From NCBI GenBank assembly GCA_036746695.1, contig DAIODP010000001.1, positions 1,736,001-1,800,000 of the forward strand: 64,000 nt of DNA, read 5' to 3'. A program made the position numbers and the translations under genes. This document shows, in pieces, positions 28,719 through 36,948 of the stretch. How positions within the stretch are numbered: the first letter of the stretch is position 1; each line of letters begins with the position of its first letter. The DNA comes from UBA3006 sp036746695. Its GTDB lineage: Bacteria; Actinomycetota; Acidimicrobiia; Acidimicrobiales; Ilumatobacteraceae. The notes below the pieces were generated by a model, which worked only from the letters and a program-made list of their open reading frames with translations, made no database searches and was not told the origin of the DNA.

Positions 28719-29486
28719 CTACAGCTTGCCGAGGGCAGAAAACAGCGCGCGCACATTGTGGCCACTGATTGGCACACGATGACCAGTGCGGCTGATGAAA
28801 CCTAACTGCACACCCGTTGCCGGGTCGACCACCGTAAACAATTGTTCGTGGCCTGCGGCGTCAACCACCACGTCGGTGAGGAGCGGCACGCCCGCTGCCG
28901 CAAGCGCCTGCTGAACAAAACCTGCATTGAGCACTTCAATAGCTATATGTTGCACGCCAGAACCATGCGCATCCAGATGTGCTCGAACTGCTGGGTCGTT
29001 GCCTGGGCCAACCAACACCACTGTCACGCCGCCCGCCGTTGCCGCAACGATGTCGGAATCCTCTGTCGGCTCGATAGAGAAACCAAGCGTTGTAAGAAAT
29101 GCCGAAGCGGTTGCCAAGTCGACCACTGCAACCACAACGTGGTCAATACGAACAGCAACCGTATCGAGCGCGCTCAGCAACGTGTCGGCAATTTTTGTTG
29201 GCGAAGCCTCGCCGCGTTCATGAGCGACTTCGATGCGGTGCGTCTCCGACAATACAGTGCGAAAAACTTGCTCGGCAAAGTCGGCGTCGACGCCGCTGTT
29301 AATTGCCCACTGCCGGCGAGAAGTTAACACTTCGCGCACTCGCTGCGGTTGGATCACTGCAGTTGCAGTTCCTGCTTTCACCTCGGCAACTTCTCGACAC
29401 ACTTCCATTCGTTGTGCAAGCAGCGCAACGATGGCGGCATCAATCTGATCGATCTTCTCGCGTAGCTCAGGAAGATCGCGGGCCAT
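28719..29486 (-). CDS. Chorismate mutase (AroQ) - VOC/HPPD-like fusion
   Basis: A 255-residue fusion. Residues 1-90 are an AroQ-type chorismate mutase (chorismate to prephenate): LREKIDQID, Arg26, Lys37 and the downstream QR pair match the active site. Residues 112-235 form a vicinal-oxygen-chelate domain most like the C-terminal half of 4-hydroxyphenylpyruvate dioxygenase, with His116 (IDHV) and His180 (GVQHIAI). The expected third iron ligand, a Glu in the last strand, is Gly229 (VQLGFISR), so dioxygenase activity is unlikely and an allosteric role is plausible. ATG 29486 lies 2 nt after ribE. Confidence 0.85.
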   Translation of the reverse strand: MARDLPELREKIDQIDAAIVALLAQRMEVCREVAEVKAGTATAVIQPQRVREVLTSRRQWAINSGVDADFAEQVFRTVLSETHRIEVAHERGEASPTKIADTLLSALDTVAVRIDHVVVAVVDLATASAFLTTLGFSIEPTEDSDIVAATAGGVTVVLVGPGNDPAVRAHLDAHGSGVQHIAIEVLNAGFVQQALAAAGVPLLTDVVVDAAGHEQLFTVVDPATGVQLGFISRTGHRVPISGHNVRALFSALGKL

Positions 29487-29488
29487 GA

Positions 29489-30082
29489 TTAACTGCGCCA
29501 CCACGATGTGCGCGAACGGTGCGGTGCAACAAGTTTCTCTACATGTTTCGCAAGCACATCCATCTCGATATTCACTGCGTCGCCAGGTTTGCGCACCCCA
29601 AGTGTGGTGACGGCCGAAGTGTGTGGAATGACGGCAACGCTGAAGGTGTCTTTGGTGAGGTTGAACGCGGTTAACGAAATGCCATCAACGGTGACAGAAC
29701 CTTTTTCTACGATCAGGTGCATGTACTCGCGCGGAATACGAATTACTAAATCTGGTGCAGGCGCAACGACATGGCCAATGGCATCAACATGCCCAAGCAC
29801 CATGTGCCCGCCGAGTCGATCGCCAAGCGCCATCGGTCGCTCCAAGTTGACTGGGTCGCCTGCATGAAGGGAGCCCAAGTTGGTTCGCGAATAGGTTTCG
29901 TCGCTGACGTCGGCATCCCAATACGACGAACCATCAGTGGCAACAACGGTGAGGCAGCAACCGTTGACGGCAATTGATGCGCCGAGGCTGGAACCCTGCA
30001 GCACCAGGTTTGCCTCGATGCGCAGGCGAGAGCCATTGCGCTCGGCTACTTTGCCCAGTTCTTCCACGATTCCGGTGAACAC
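29489..30082 (-). CDS. ribE: Riboflavin synthase alpha chain
   Basis: Dismutates two 6,7-dimethyl-8-ribityllumazine molecules to riboflavin. It has 197 residues with the diagnostic MFTGIVEELG start and two lumazine-binding repeats (SIAVNGCCLTV; SVTVDGISLTA). It starts at GTG 30082 and is co-transcribed with the chorismate mutase fusion. No other rib genes are adjacent, although ribF lies 7.5 kb away. Confidence 0.96.
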   Translation of the reverse strand: MFTGIVEELGKVAERNGSRLRIEANLVLQGSSLGASIAVNGCCLTVVATDGSSYWDADVSDETYSRTNLGSLHAGDPVNLERPMALGDRLGGHMVLGHVDAIGHVVAPAPDLVIRIPREYMHLIVEKGSVTVDGISLTAFNLTKDTFSVAVIPHTSAVTTLGVRKPGDAVNIEMDVLAKHVEKLVAPHRSRTSWWRS

Positions 30083-30122
30083 AGCAGTTCACACTACTTA
30101 TATAGACCGTGGTTAGGCGGGG

Positions 30123-30228
30123 GGATTGCGGCCCTGAAGCGGTAGGTTGGAGGGGTCCGTTGGGGCTTTCAGCGCCGGCGAGATGCTTCTCATCAACCGA
30201 TGAAGAGCGACCTCAGGTCCCGCAATCC
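30123..30228 (+). promoter_or_regulatory. Structured rpsO leader (candidate S15 autoregulatory RNA)
   Basis: A 9-bp perfect stem joins GGATTGCGG (30123-30131) to CCGCAATCC (30220-30228). After a small internal loop, CCTGA (30133-30137) pairs with TCAGG (30213-30217). Inside sits a hairpin at 30185-30208 (stem arms TCATC and GATGA, loop AACC). The loop can also pair with GGTT at 30145-30148, a possible pseudoknot. The right arm ends 12 nt before AAAGG, the rpsO ribosome site. All pairings were read by hand. Confidence 0.45.
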
Positions 30229-30252
30229 GGCGGGCACACGAAAGGCAATACT

Positions 30253-30516
30253 GTGGCAACTGCCCCAAAAAGCGAAACAATCGCCAAGCATCGTTCACAT
30301 GCAACCGACACGGGCTCACCAGAAGTGCAGATCGCACTCCTCACCGAGCGAATCAACAGCCTCACCGAGCACCTCAAATCACACGACAAAGATCACCACA
30401 GTCGTCGAGGCCTCTTAATGATGGTTGGTCGTCGTCGCCGCATGCTTGACTATGTAAAGGCCCGTGACATCGAGAAGTATCGAAAACTGCTCGAAGATCT
30501 CGGTCTGCGTCGCTAA
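30253..30516 (+). CDS. rpsO: 30S ribosomal protein S15
   Basis: Primary 16S rRNA-binding protein, 87 residues, full length. The S15 core is clear: TDTGSPEVQIALLTERI, HDKDHHSRRGLLMMVGRRRRML and YVKARDIEKYRKLL. GTG 30253 is preceded by AAAGG at 30241-30245 with a 7-nt spacer. An open frame continues upstream to 30109, but that part is leader RNA. It is followed by pnp as in most bacteria. Confidence 0.97.
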   Translation: MATAPKSETIAKHRSHATDTGSPEVQIALLTERINSLTEHLKSHDKDHHSRRGLLMMVGRRRRMLDYVKARDIEKYRKLLEDLGLRR

Positions 30517-30545
30517 CGCACGCCTCAGTAATAACTACATAACGA

Positions 30546-30599
30546 ACAACCAGTAGTCGGTTGTCAGTCGCTGATAGCGCAGCGAGCCAATTCGGGCTC
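30546..30599 (+). promoter_or_regulatory. Two small hairpins between rpsO and pnp
   Basis: ACAACC (30546-30551) pairs with GGTTGT (30559-30564) around a 7-nt loop, and GAGCC (30584-30588) pairs with GGCTC (30595-30599). Neither is followed by a T-tract, so they are more likely RNase processing or pnp autoregulation structures than terminators. The rest of the 175-nt gap holds only the pnp ribosome site. Confidence 0.35.
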
Positions 30600-30691
30600 A
30601 CGTTGCGAAATTGCCGACTGGGAATCGACCGGTTGTTCCTCAAACTCTGAACGATTGTCAACAGACATGTCAGAGACGAAAGGACATACCC

Positions 30692-33169
30692 ATGGCTGAC
30701 GCCATTTCAGTATCGGCACCTGTTTCAGGCACCGACAAAACACTCACCTTCGAAACCGGCAAATTTGCCTTGCAGTCGCAAGGTGCGGTTATCGCCAAGA
30801 TTGGTGAGACCACCGTTCTTGCCACAGCAAACGCCGCAAAGGGCGTGCGTGACGGCATCGACTTCTTCCCACTCACCGTGGACGTTGAAGAGCGTGCTTA
30901 CGCAGCAGGAAAAATCCCAGGCTCGTTCTTCCGTCGTGAAGGCCGTCCAAGCCAGGCAGCAATTCTTACTTGCCGACTCACCGACCGACCATTGCGCCCA
31001 GCTTTCCCAGATGGCTATCGCAACGAGACACAAGTGGTCATCACGGTTATTGGTGCAGACCAAACCAACCCGCACGACGTGTTGGCAATCAACGCAGCAT
31101 CTGCATCATTCATGATCTCCGGCATTCCATTCGATGGCCCAATTGGCGCCGTTCGTTTGGCATTCAGCCAAGACGGTCAATGGATTGCACACCCAACATT
31201 TGAAGAGGGCGAAGAGTCCACATTCGAATTGGTTGTTGCCGGCCGCGAACTCGACAACGGCGATGTTGCCGTGATGATGGTTGAAGCAGGCGGAACCGAA
31301 AAGAGTTTCACCTATTACGCAGAAGGCGCACCGAAAGTAACTGAAGAAGTTATTGCCAGTGGCTTGGATGCATCCAAGGTGTTCATCAAAGAGTCCATCA
31401 AGTTGCAGCGTCAACTTGTTGCCAGTGTGATTGCAACTCGTGGCCCGATCGAGCCACTGAAGTACACGCCTGTGTTGGATTACACCGACGAGTTGTTCGC
31501 AGCTGTCGAGCGTGTCGCAACTACCACATTGCAGCCAGCAATTCGCATTGCTCTGAAGAGCGATCGCAACGCAGCAATTGATGCAGCAACAGCCGAGACA
31601 CTCACCGCACTTGCCGAAGAGTTCCCAGGCCAGGAAAAGCAGATCAAAGAAGCAGTTCGCTCACTCACCAAGAAGTTGGTGCGTAAGCGCGTTGTAGACG
31701 AAGGCATCCGTATCGACGGACGTGGCCCTGCCGATTTGCGAGCAGTTTCCGCAGAAGTTGGCCTCATCCCAACCGCGCACGGAACGGGTTTGTTCCAGCG
31801 CGGTGAGACACAGGTGCTCAACGTTCTGACAATGGCAATGCCGAAGATGAATCAGATGATCGACTCGATCACCCCAGAAACATCGAAGCGTTACATGCAC
31901 GACTACAACATGGCTCCATGGGCCAACGGTGAAACCGGCCGCGTAGGCAGCCCGAAGCGCCGCGAAATCGGACACGGTGCACTTGCAGAGCGCGCCTTGT
32001 TCCCAGTCGTTCCAAACCAAGAGAAGTTTGCTTACACATTGCGACTCGTGTCGGAAGTGTTGTCGTCTAACGGCAGCACCTCGATGGCGTCGGTTTGTGC
32101 ATCAAGCCTTTCCTTGATGGACGCAGGCGTTCCAATCATTGCCCCAGTGGCCGGTATCGCGATGGGCTTGATCTTCGATCAGGGCAAATACACCGCACTT
32201 ACCGACATCTTGGGCGCTGAAGACGCATTCGGCGACATGGACTTCAAAGTTGCCGGCACCGCAGACGCAGTGACCGCATTGCAACTTGACACCAAGATCG
32301 AAGGAATCCCAAGCGAAGTTTTGGCCGCTGCATTGCAGCAGGCAAAAGATGCTCGCCTCAAGATCCTCGGCGTGATGAACGCAGCAATTGATGCACCACG
32401 TGCAACAGTTGCAGCAAGCGCACCGAAGATTGTTACCTTCACCATTCCATTGGACAAAGTTGGCGAAGTGATTGGGCCTAAGGGCAAGGTCATCAACACC
32501 ATTCAGCAAGAAACCGGCGCAGAGATCAATGTCTCCGACGACGGCGCAACGGGAATCATCACCATTGGTTCTCCAGACAACGCCAAAGTTGAAGATGCAC
32601 GCTCACGCATTCTTGCCATTGTCGATCCACCAACAGCCGACTTGGGCGCAACCTACACGGGTCGCGTTGTCAACATCGCGCAGTTCGGTGCATTCGTCAA
32701 CATCCTTCCTGGTCGTGACGGCCTCGTGCACATCTCCAAGTTGGGCAACGGTCAGCGCATCGCAAAGGTTGAAGACGTTCTCAACATTGGCGACGAAGTG
32801 CAGGTTCGCGTAGACGACATCGACGACCGTGGCAAAGTGAGCCTTTCGCTCATCGGCCCCGACGGCGAGCCAATGAAGGGTTCCGGAAGCGGCCCGGCCG
32901 AAGGCGGAGATCGTGGCCCACGCCCAGAGCGTGGCGGCCGTGATGGTGGCCGAGGCCACGACCGCGGTGGTCGTGGCGGTAACGATCGTGGCGGACGCGG
33001 CGGAAACGACCGTGGTGGCCGTGGTGGCAATGATCGTGGCGGTTCAAGCCGCAACGACGGTGGCGCTCGTCGCGAGCCAAACCGCGGATCAAAGCCTGCC
33101 GAGCCAGTTGTCGACAATGCCGTCTCCGTAAGTTTCGAAGACGAATTCGACAACGAGTTCAACGGTTAA
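30692..33169 (+). CDS. pnp: Polynucleotide phosphorylase
   Basis: 3'-to-5' phosphorolytic exoribonuclease of 825 residues (the actinobacterial homologue is also called guanosine pentaphosphate synthetase). It has two RNase PH domains (about 10-220 and 320-560), a KH domain (VGEVIGPKGKVIN, about 590-650) and an S1 domain (GRVVNIAQFGAFVNI, about 660-730). It ends in a long Gly/Arg tail with GGNDRGGR-type repeats (about 740-795) and an acidic terminus. ATG 30692 follows GAAAGGA. It is co-transcribed with rpsO. Confidence 0.97.
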   Translation: MADAISVSAPVSGTDKTLTFETGKFALQSQGAVIAKIGETTVLATANAAKGVRDGIDFFPLTVDVEERAYAAGKIPGSFFRREGRPSQAAILTCRLTDRPLRPAFPDGYRNETQVVITVIGADQTNPHDVLAINAASASFMISGIPFDGPIGAVRLAFSQDGQWIAHPTFEEGEESTFELVVAGRELDNGDVAVMMVEAGGTEKSFTYYAEGAPKVTEEVIASGLDASKVFIKESIKLQRQLVASVIATRGPIEPLKYTPVLDYTDELFAAVERVATTTLQPAIRIALKSDRNAAIDAATAETLTALAEEFPGQEKQIKEAVRSLTKKLVRKRVVDEGIRIDGRGPADLRAVSAEVGLIPTAHGTGLFQRGETQVLNVLTMAMPKMNQMIDSITPETSKRYMHDYNMAPWANGETGRVGSPKRREIGHGALAERALFPVVPNQEKFAYTLRLVSEVLSSNGSTSMASVCASSLSLMDAGVPIIAPVAGIAMGLIFDQGKYTALTDILGAEDAFGDMDFKVAGTADAVTALQLDTKIEGIPSEVLAAALQQAKDARLKILGVMNAAIDAPRATVAASAPKIVTFTIPLDKVGEVIGPKGKVINTIQQETGAEINVSDDGATGIITIGSPDNAKVEDARSRILAIVDPPTADLGATYTGRVVNIAQFGAFVNILPGRDGLVHISKLGNGQRIAKVEDVLNIGDEVQVRVDDIDDRGKVSLSLIGPDGEPMKGSGSGPAEGGDRGPRPERGGRDGGRGHDRGGRGGNDRGGRGGNDRGGRGGNDRGGSSRNDGGARREPNRGSKPAEPVVDNAVSVSFEDEFDNEFNG

Positions 33170-33200
33170 TTTCCGGATCTCTGTCGTTTTCGTTTACGGC

Positions 33201-33206
33201 TAATCT
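33201..33206 (+). promoter_or_regulatory. -10 hexamer of dapB (leaderless)
   Basis: TAATCT ends 6 nt before the ATG at 33213, in the 43-bp gap after pnp. Confidence 0.48.
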
Positions 33207-33212
33207 CGCAAC

Positions 33213-33977
33213 ATGATCAAAGTCGGAGTCATCGGTGCAGCAGGGCGCATGGGGGCCACGGTGTGCAACGCCGTAGCTGCCGACCCAAATCTCGAACTCG
33301 TAGCAGTGGTTGACCCTGGTTCGCCAGGTTCAACCACTCACGGGCTCACTATTGCTAAAGATTTGCGGGCTCTTGCTGATGCGCATGTGGATGTGGCAGT
33401 CGATTTCACTGTTGCCGATGCTGCACGTGTAACGCTTCCTTGGTTGGCAATGCACAGCATTCATGCTGTTGTTGGCACCACAGGTTTTACGCAAAGCGAT
33501 ACAGACACTTTTAAGCAATCGTTTACCAATAGCAACTGCATCATCGCAGCCAACTTTGCAATTGGTGCAGTGCTTTTGATGCGCTTCGCCGAAATGGCAT
33601 CGCCATTTTTTGATACGGCAGAAATTATTGAGATTCATCACGACGCCAAAGCCGATTCGCCAAGTGGCACTGCAGTTGCAACCGCGCAACGGATGGCAGC
33701 CGCAAGCAGCGAATGGGCCAAAGACCCAACGACGCACGAGGCAATCCCTGGCGCGCGTGGGGCTAAGGGCCCAGGAAACATCCCGATTCATGCAGTGCGC
33801 ATGCGCGGCGTCGTTGCCAATCAAGAAGTCGTTCTTGGGACGCAGTCACAAACGCTGACCATTCGTCACGACACTATTGACCGCGCAAGCTTTATGCCGG
33901 GCGTGGTGTTGGCATGCAAGAAGATTGCCGAGCACAAGGGCTTAACCCTCGGGCTCGATTCGTTCTTGGGGATTTAA
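33213..33977 (+). CDS. dapB: 4-hydroxy-tetrahydrodipicolinate reductase
   Basis: NAD(P)H reductase of the diaminopimelate/lysine pathway, 254 residues. The dinucleotide motif GAAGRMG is at 8-14 and the catalytic block EIHHDAKADSPSGTA at about 144-158. It lies after pnp as in other actinobacteria and works directly after DapA (40673-41572). Its stop abuts the convergent tpx stop with no gap. Confidence 0.97.
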   Translation: MIKVGVIGAAGRMGATVCNAVAADPNLELVAVVDPGSPGSTTHGLTIAKDLRALADAHVDVAVDFTVADAARVTLPWLAMHSIHAVVGTTGFTQSDTDTFKQSFTNSNCIIAANFAIGAVLLMRFAEMASPFFDTAEIIEIHHDAKADSPSGTAVATAQRMAAASSEWAKDPTTHEAIPGARGAKGPGNIPIHAVRMRGVVANQEVVLGTQSQTLTIRHDTIDRASFMPGVVLACKKIAEHKGLTLGLDSFLGI

Positions 33978-34595
33978 CTAGCGAAGCGAGTTGATCGCTG
34001 CAACGTAGTTTGGCTCGTTAGCAATCTCGCTCACCAATTCGGTGTGCAGCACTTTGCCTTTTTCGTCGGCAACAACAACCGCGCGAGCAAGCGTGCCCTT
34101 GAGCACTCCACTGGTGAGAGTTACTCCGAATGCTGAACCAAAGTTGGTGCGAAATGTCGACGCGGTCTTGACGTTGGCCAAGCCTTCAGATCCGCAAAAG
34201 CGTCCCTGTGCAAATGGCAAGTCGGCCGAGACGCAATACACCTCGGTGTTGTCAAGGCTGGCTGCAAGCTCGTTGAACGTGCGTGTGCTGGTTGCACATG
34301 TTGGCGTATCAATGCTTGGGAAAATGTTGAAGATGATGCGCTTGCCCTTCAGGCTGCTGTTATTAATTTCTTGAAGCTTGCCTGTCGTTAACTCAAACTT
34401 TGGCAGCGAAGCACCTTTGGCTGGAAGTGAACCAATCAAATTTGCAGGGTTGCCACCAAGTGTGACTGTGGTTGTCTTTTTCTTCGCGACCTTCTTTTTA
34501 GAAGCCTTCTTTACCGACTTCTTTGCAGTCTTCTTCTTGACCGACTTCTTCGTTGCCTTCTTGGCTACTTTTTTCGACTTCTTTTTGGCTGCCAT
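33978..34595 (-). CDS. tpx: Thiol peroxidase (Tpx) with lysine-rich N-terminal tail
   Basis: Atypical 2-Cys peroxiredoxin that reduces peroxides. The peroxidatic Cys100 is in IDTPTCATSTRTFN and the resolving Cys134 in LPFAQGRFCGSEG. The catalytic part (about 45-205) is full length. Residues 1-40 are a histone-H1-like tail with 22 lysines in AKK/VKK repeats, not part of normal Tpx. The tail is probably real, because AAGGAGA lies 6 nt before this ATG. It should bind nucleic acid or other polyanions; that function is inferred. Confidence 0.92.
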   Translation of the reverse strand: MAAKKKSKKVAKKATKKSVKKKTAKKSVKKASKKKVAKKKTTTVTLGGNPANLIGSLPAKGASLPKFELTTGKLQEINNSSLKGKRIIFNIFPSIDTPTCATSTRTFNELAASLDNTEVYCVSADLPFAQGRFCGSEGLANVKTASTFRTNFGSAFGVTLTSGVLKGTLARAVVVADEKGKVLHTELVSEIANEPNYVAAINSLR

Positions 34596-34668
34596 GGGCG
34601 TCTCCTTGATTGAAAATGGTCTGTTGAGTCTGCCAAATTAACCCTGCCCGAGCAAGAGGGGCAGAAAA

Positions 34669-35259
34669 TTACTTGGCCGAGGGGCGACCCTTGCGGGCCG
34701 ACTGCAGGAACGAGATGGCAAACAACCCCACCACTACGTACCACTGGTATTTTTCGATCCATTCCAGGAACGATTTGATCTGCTCCTCAAAGATCCTTCC
34801 GCCTTGCCACAGAATCGCCAGTTTGAAGGAAATGCCAATCATCAGCAGGGGAACGAACTTCTTCGCAGGCATACGGCGATGCCCGAGAAGCAGGCAGACG
34901 ATGTTGCTGCCGGGCATCAGTACCAAAATTGCAGGGCCGGCCCGATCTGCCGCCCTTTCTGTCCATTTGTAAATGGCGGGAAGCTCGCCCATGTTTCCTT
35001 CAACCCAGCCCAAGGCCTTGGTGCCGTACCACCGCCCAACAAGGTACAACGCAATTCCGGCGATCAGAATGCGTACGAAACCGATAGAGATATACGAGGC
35101 GATGTCGATGTACGGCACCGAGCCAAACAGGTTGCGGTTGCGCGAGCTGAGCAGCAATACCAGTCTTGGCTTTTCGTCAACAAGGGCCGGCCCAATATTG
35201 CTGCCCACTGTGCCAATCACAAACAACATCGTTGTAAGCGTGAGTATGGCCTTTCGCAT
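34669..35259 (-). CDS. DedA/VTT-like small membrane protein
   Basis: Integral membrane protein of about 196 residues with four to five hydrophobic segments. LVLLLSSRNRNL near the N-terminus and the central LMPGSNIVCLLLG segment resemble actinobacterial SNARE-associated/DedA-like proteins, some of which move lipid carriers across the membrane. ATG 35259 is chosen over TTG 35265 because TACGGT ends 6 nt before it. The similarity is weak and the substrate unknown. Confidence 0.6.
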   Translation of the reverse strand: MRKAILTLTTMLFVIGTVGSNIGPALVDEKPRLVLLLSSRNRNLFGSVPYIDIASYISIGFVRILIAGIALYLVGRWYGTKALGWVEGNMGELPAIYKWTERAADRAGPAILVLMPGSNIVCLLLGHRRMPAKKFVPLLMIGISFKLAILWQGGRIFEEQIKSFLEWIEKYQWYVVVGLFAISFLQSARKGRPSAK

Positions 35260-35265
35260 CCGCAA

Positions 35266-35271
35266 ACCGTA
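35266..35271 (-). promoter_or_regulatory. -10 hexamer of the DedA-like gene? (overlaps start TTG)
   Basis: Minus-strand TACGGT occupies 35271-35266, ending 6 nt before the ATG at 35259. This supports leaderless transcription and the shorter start. Confidence 0.42.
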
Positions 35272-35316
35272 GCCCAGTTGCTACCTTTATGGCACGCAGG
35301 GAAGAGGGGGAATTCC

Positions 35317-36948
35317 GTGAAGGGTTTAATGCAAGATACGCCGCTGACATTGGTGCATTTGTTTGAGCGTGCCGAGAAGTACCACAGCGAAAAAACCATT
35401 ATTACCGCAACAGCAACAGGCAAAGAGAAAACCACGTATGGCGAGTGGGCAGCGCGAACACGCCAACTTGGCGGTGTTCTCGACAAGTTGGGAATAAGCA
35501 AAGACGGTCGCGTCGCCACCTTTGCCTGGAATTCGGCTCGCCACCTAGAGCTGTATTTTGCTCCGCCGTGCACGGGGCGTGTTGCACACACACTCAACAT
35601 TCGATTGTTCCCCGAGCAGTTGACGTACATCGTCAATCACGCCGAAGACGAAGTCATATTTATCGACCGATCGTTGTTTGCGCTGATTGCGCCACTATTG
35701 CCAACGTTCACCACGGTGAAACACCTGGTGATCATGGACGACGGCAAAGGTGATGTTCCCGACAGTGTTAAAGGTTTTGAAATGCACGATTACGAGGCGC
35801 TGCTGAAGGGAACACCTGGCGTCGAGTTTCGAATCACCGACGAACACTTGGCTGCAAGCATGTGTTACACCAGCGGCACAACGGGCAACCCGAAGGGCGT
35901 GGTGTACAGCCATCGCTCTACGTACTTGCATACGTTTGGTGCGATGACCGCCGACTCACTCGGTGCGCGTGAGAGCGACATCATTTTGCCAGTCGTGCCA
36001 ATGTTTCACGCCAACGCGTGGGGCCTTGCTCACGCAGCAGTTGCTTCTGGTGCAAGTTTGGTTATGCCAGGCCCCGATCTTTCCGGCAAAGCAATTGCGA
36101 ATTTGATCGTTGACGAAAAAGTAACGGTGGCTGCTGGCGTGCCAACTATTTGGATGGCAGTGTTGCCCGAATTGAAGGGCAGAGACACTTCGGCGTTGCG
36201 AGCAATTCCTTGTGGAGGCTCGGCGGTACCAAAAGCATTGAGCGAGGGATATCGCGAGCAAACCGGCCTGCCCATTTTGCAGGCTTGGGGCATGACCGAA
36301 ACCAGTCCAATCGCTGCCGTTTGCACGTTGTCGGCGGCAGATCGGTTGTTGCCACAATCCGAGCAAGCCGAGTTGCGAACCACTGTTGGTCAAATTGCTT
36401 TTGGTGTCGATGCGCGAGTTGTCGAGCCAGGCACCACCACGCCAGTTGCATGGGACGGCGAAACCAGTGGCGAGCTGCAGTGCAGCGGTAATTGGATTGC
36501 ATCAACGTATTACAACGACGCCAGGGCTGGTGAAAGTTTCACCGAGGATGGTTGGCTTCGAACGGGCGACGTGGCAACGGTGGATGCGAAGGGTCGCATT
36601 CGGCTTGTTGACCGCACGAAGGATCTCATCAAGTCGGGTGGCGAATGGATCTCGTCGGTTGAAATTGAAAATGAGTTGATGTCGCATCCAAAAATCAAGG
36701 AAGCCGCAGTCATCGGTGTTCCGCACCCAAAGTGGTCGGAGCGCCCGCTTGCGTGCGTGGTGTTGATGGAAGGCGAGACACTGACGAAAGACGAAGTGCT
36801 CGAACACATCAAACCGTCACTCGCCAAATGGCAGATCCCAGACGATGTGGTATTTATTCCCGAGGTTCCAAAGACCAGCGTTGGAAAGTTCTCTAAAAAG
36901 ACTTTGCGCGAGCAGTTTGCCGACTACGTCTTGCCCGAGGGCAACTAG
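35317..36948 (+). CDS. Fatty-acid/medium-chain acyl-CoA ligase (FadD-type)
   Basis: ANL-superfamily ligase of 543 residues that adenylates a carboxylic acid and forms its CoA ester. The AMP-binding motif YTSGTTGNPKGV is near 190, GWLRTGD near 410, the hinge DLIKSGGEWISS near 435, and the catalytic lysine lies in PKTSVGKF near 525. GTG 35317 follows GAGGGGG at 35304-35310; ATG 35329 is also possible. The open frame runs upstream to 34804 but only as an antisense shadow of the DedA-like gene. It overlaps the ABC gene by 4 bp. Confidence 0.92.
   Translation: MKGLMQDTPLTLVHLFERAEKYHSEKTIITATATGKEKTTYGEWAARTRQLGGVLDKLGISKDGRVATFAWNSARHLELYFAPPCTGRVAHTLNIRLFPEQLTYIVNHAEDEVIFIDRSLFALIAPLLPTFTTVKHLVIMDDGKGDVPDSVKGFEMHDYEALLKGTPGVEFRITDEHLAASMCYTSGTTGNPKGVVYSHRSTYLHTFGAMTADSLGARESDIILPVVPMFHANAWGLAHAAVASGASLVMPGPDLSGKAIANLIVDEKVTVAAGVPTIWMAVLPELKGRDTSALRAIPCGGSAVPKALSEGYREQTGLPILQAWGMTETSPIAAVCTLSAADRLLPQSEQAELRTTVGQIAFGVDARVVEPGTTTPVAWDGETSGELQCSGNWIASTYYNDARAGESFTEDGWLRTGDVATVDAKGRIRLVDRTKDLIKSGGEWISSVEIENELMSHPKIKEAAVIGVPHPKWSERPLACVVLMEGETLTKDEVLEHIKPSLAKWQIPDDVVFIPEVPKTSVGKFSKKTLREQFADYVLPEGN

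Noticed and set aside
32930..33060. Tandem DNA repeat in the pnp 3' end, first read as a possible CRISPR-like array
   Set aside because: The period is short, in frame, and encodes Gly/Arg repeats of PNPase; there are no unique spacers.
34804..35316. N-terminal extension of the acyl-CoA ligase frame
   Set aside because: It lies fully antisense to the DedA-like gene, has no family match, and a good Shine-Dalgarno marks GTG 35317.
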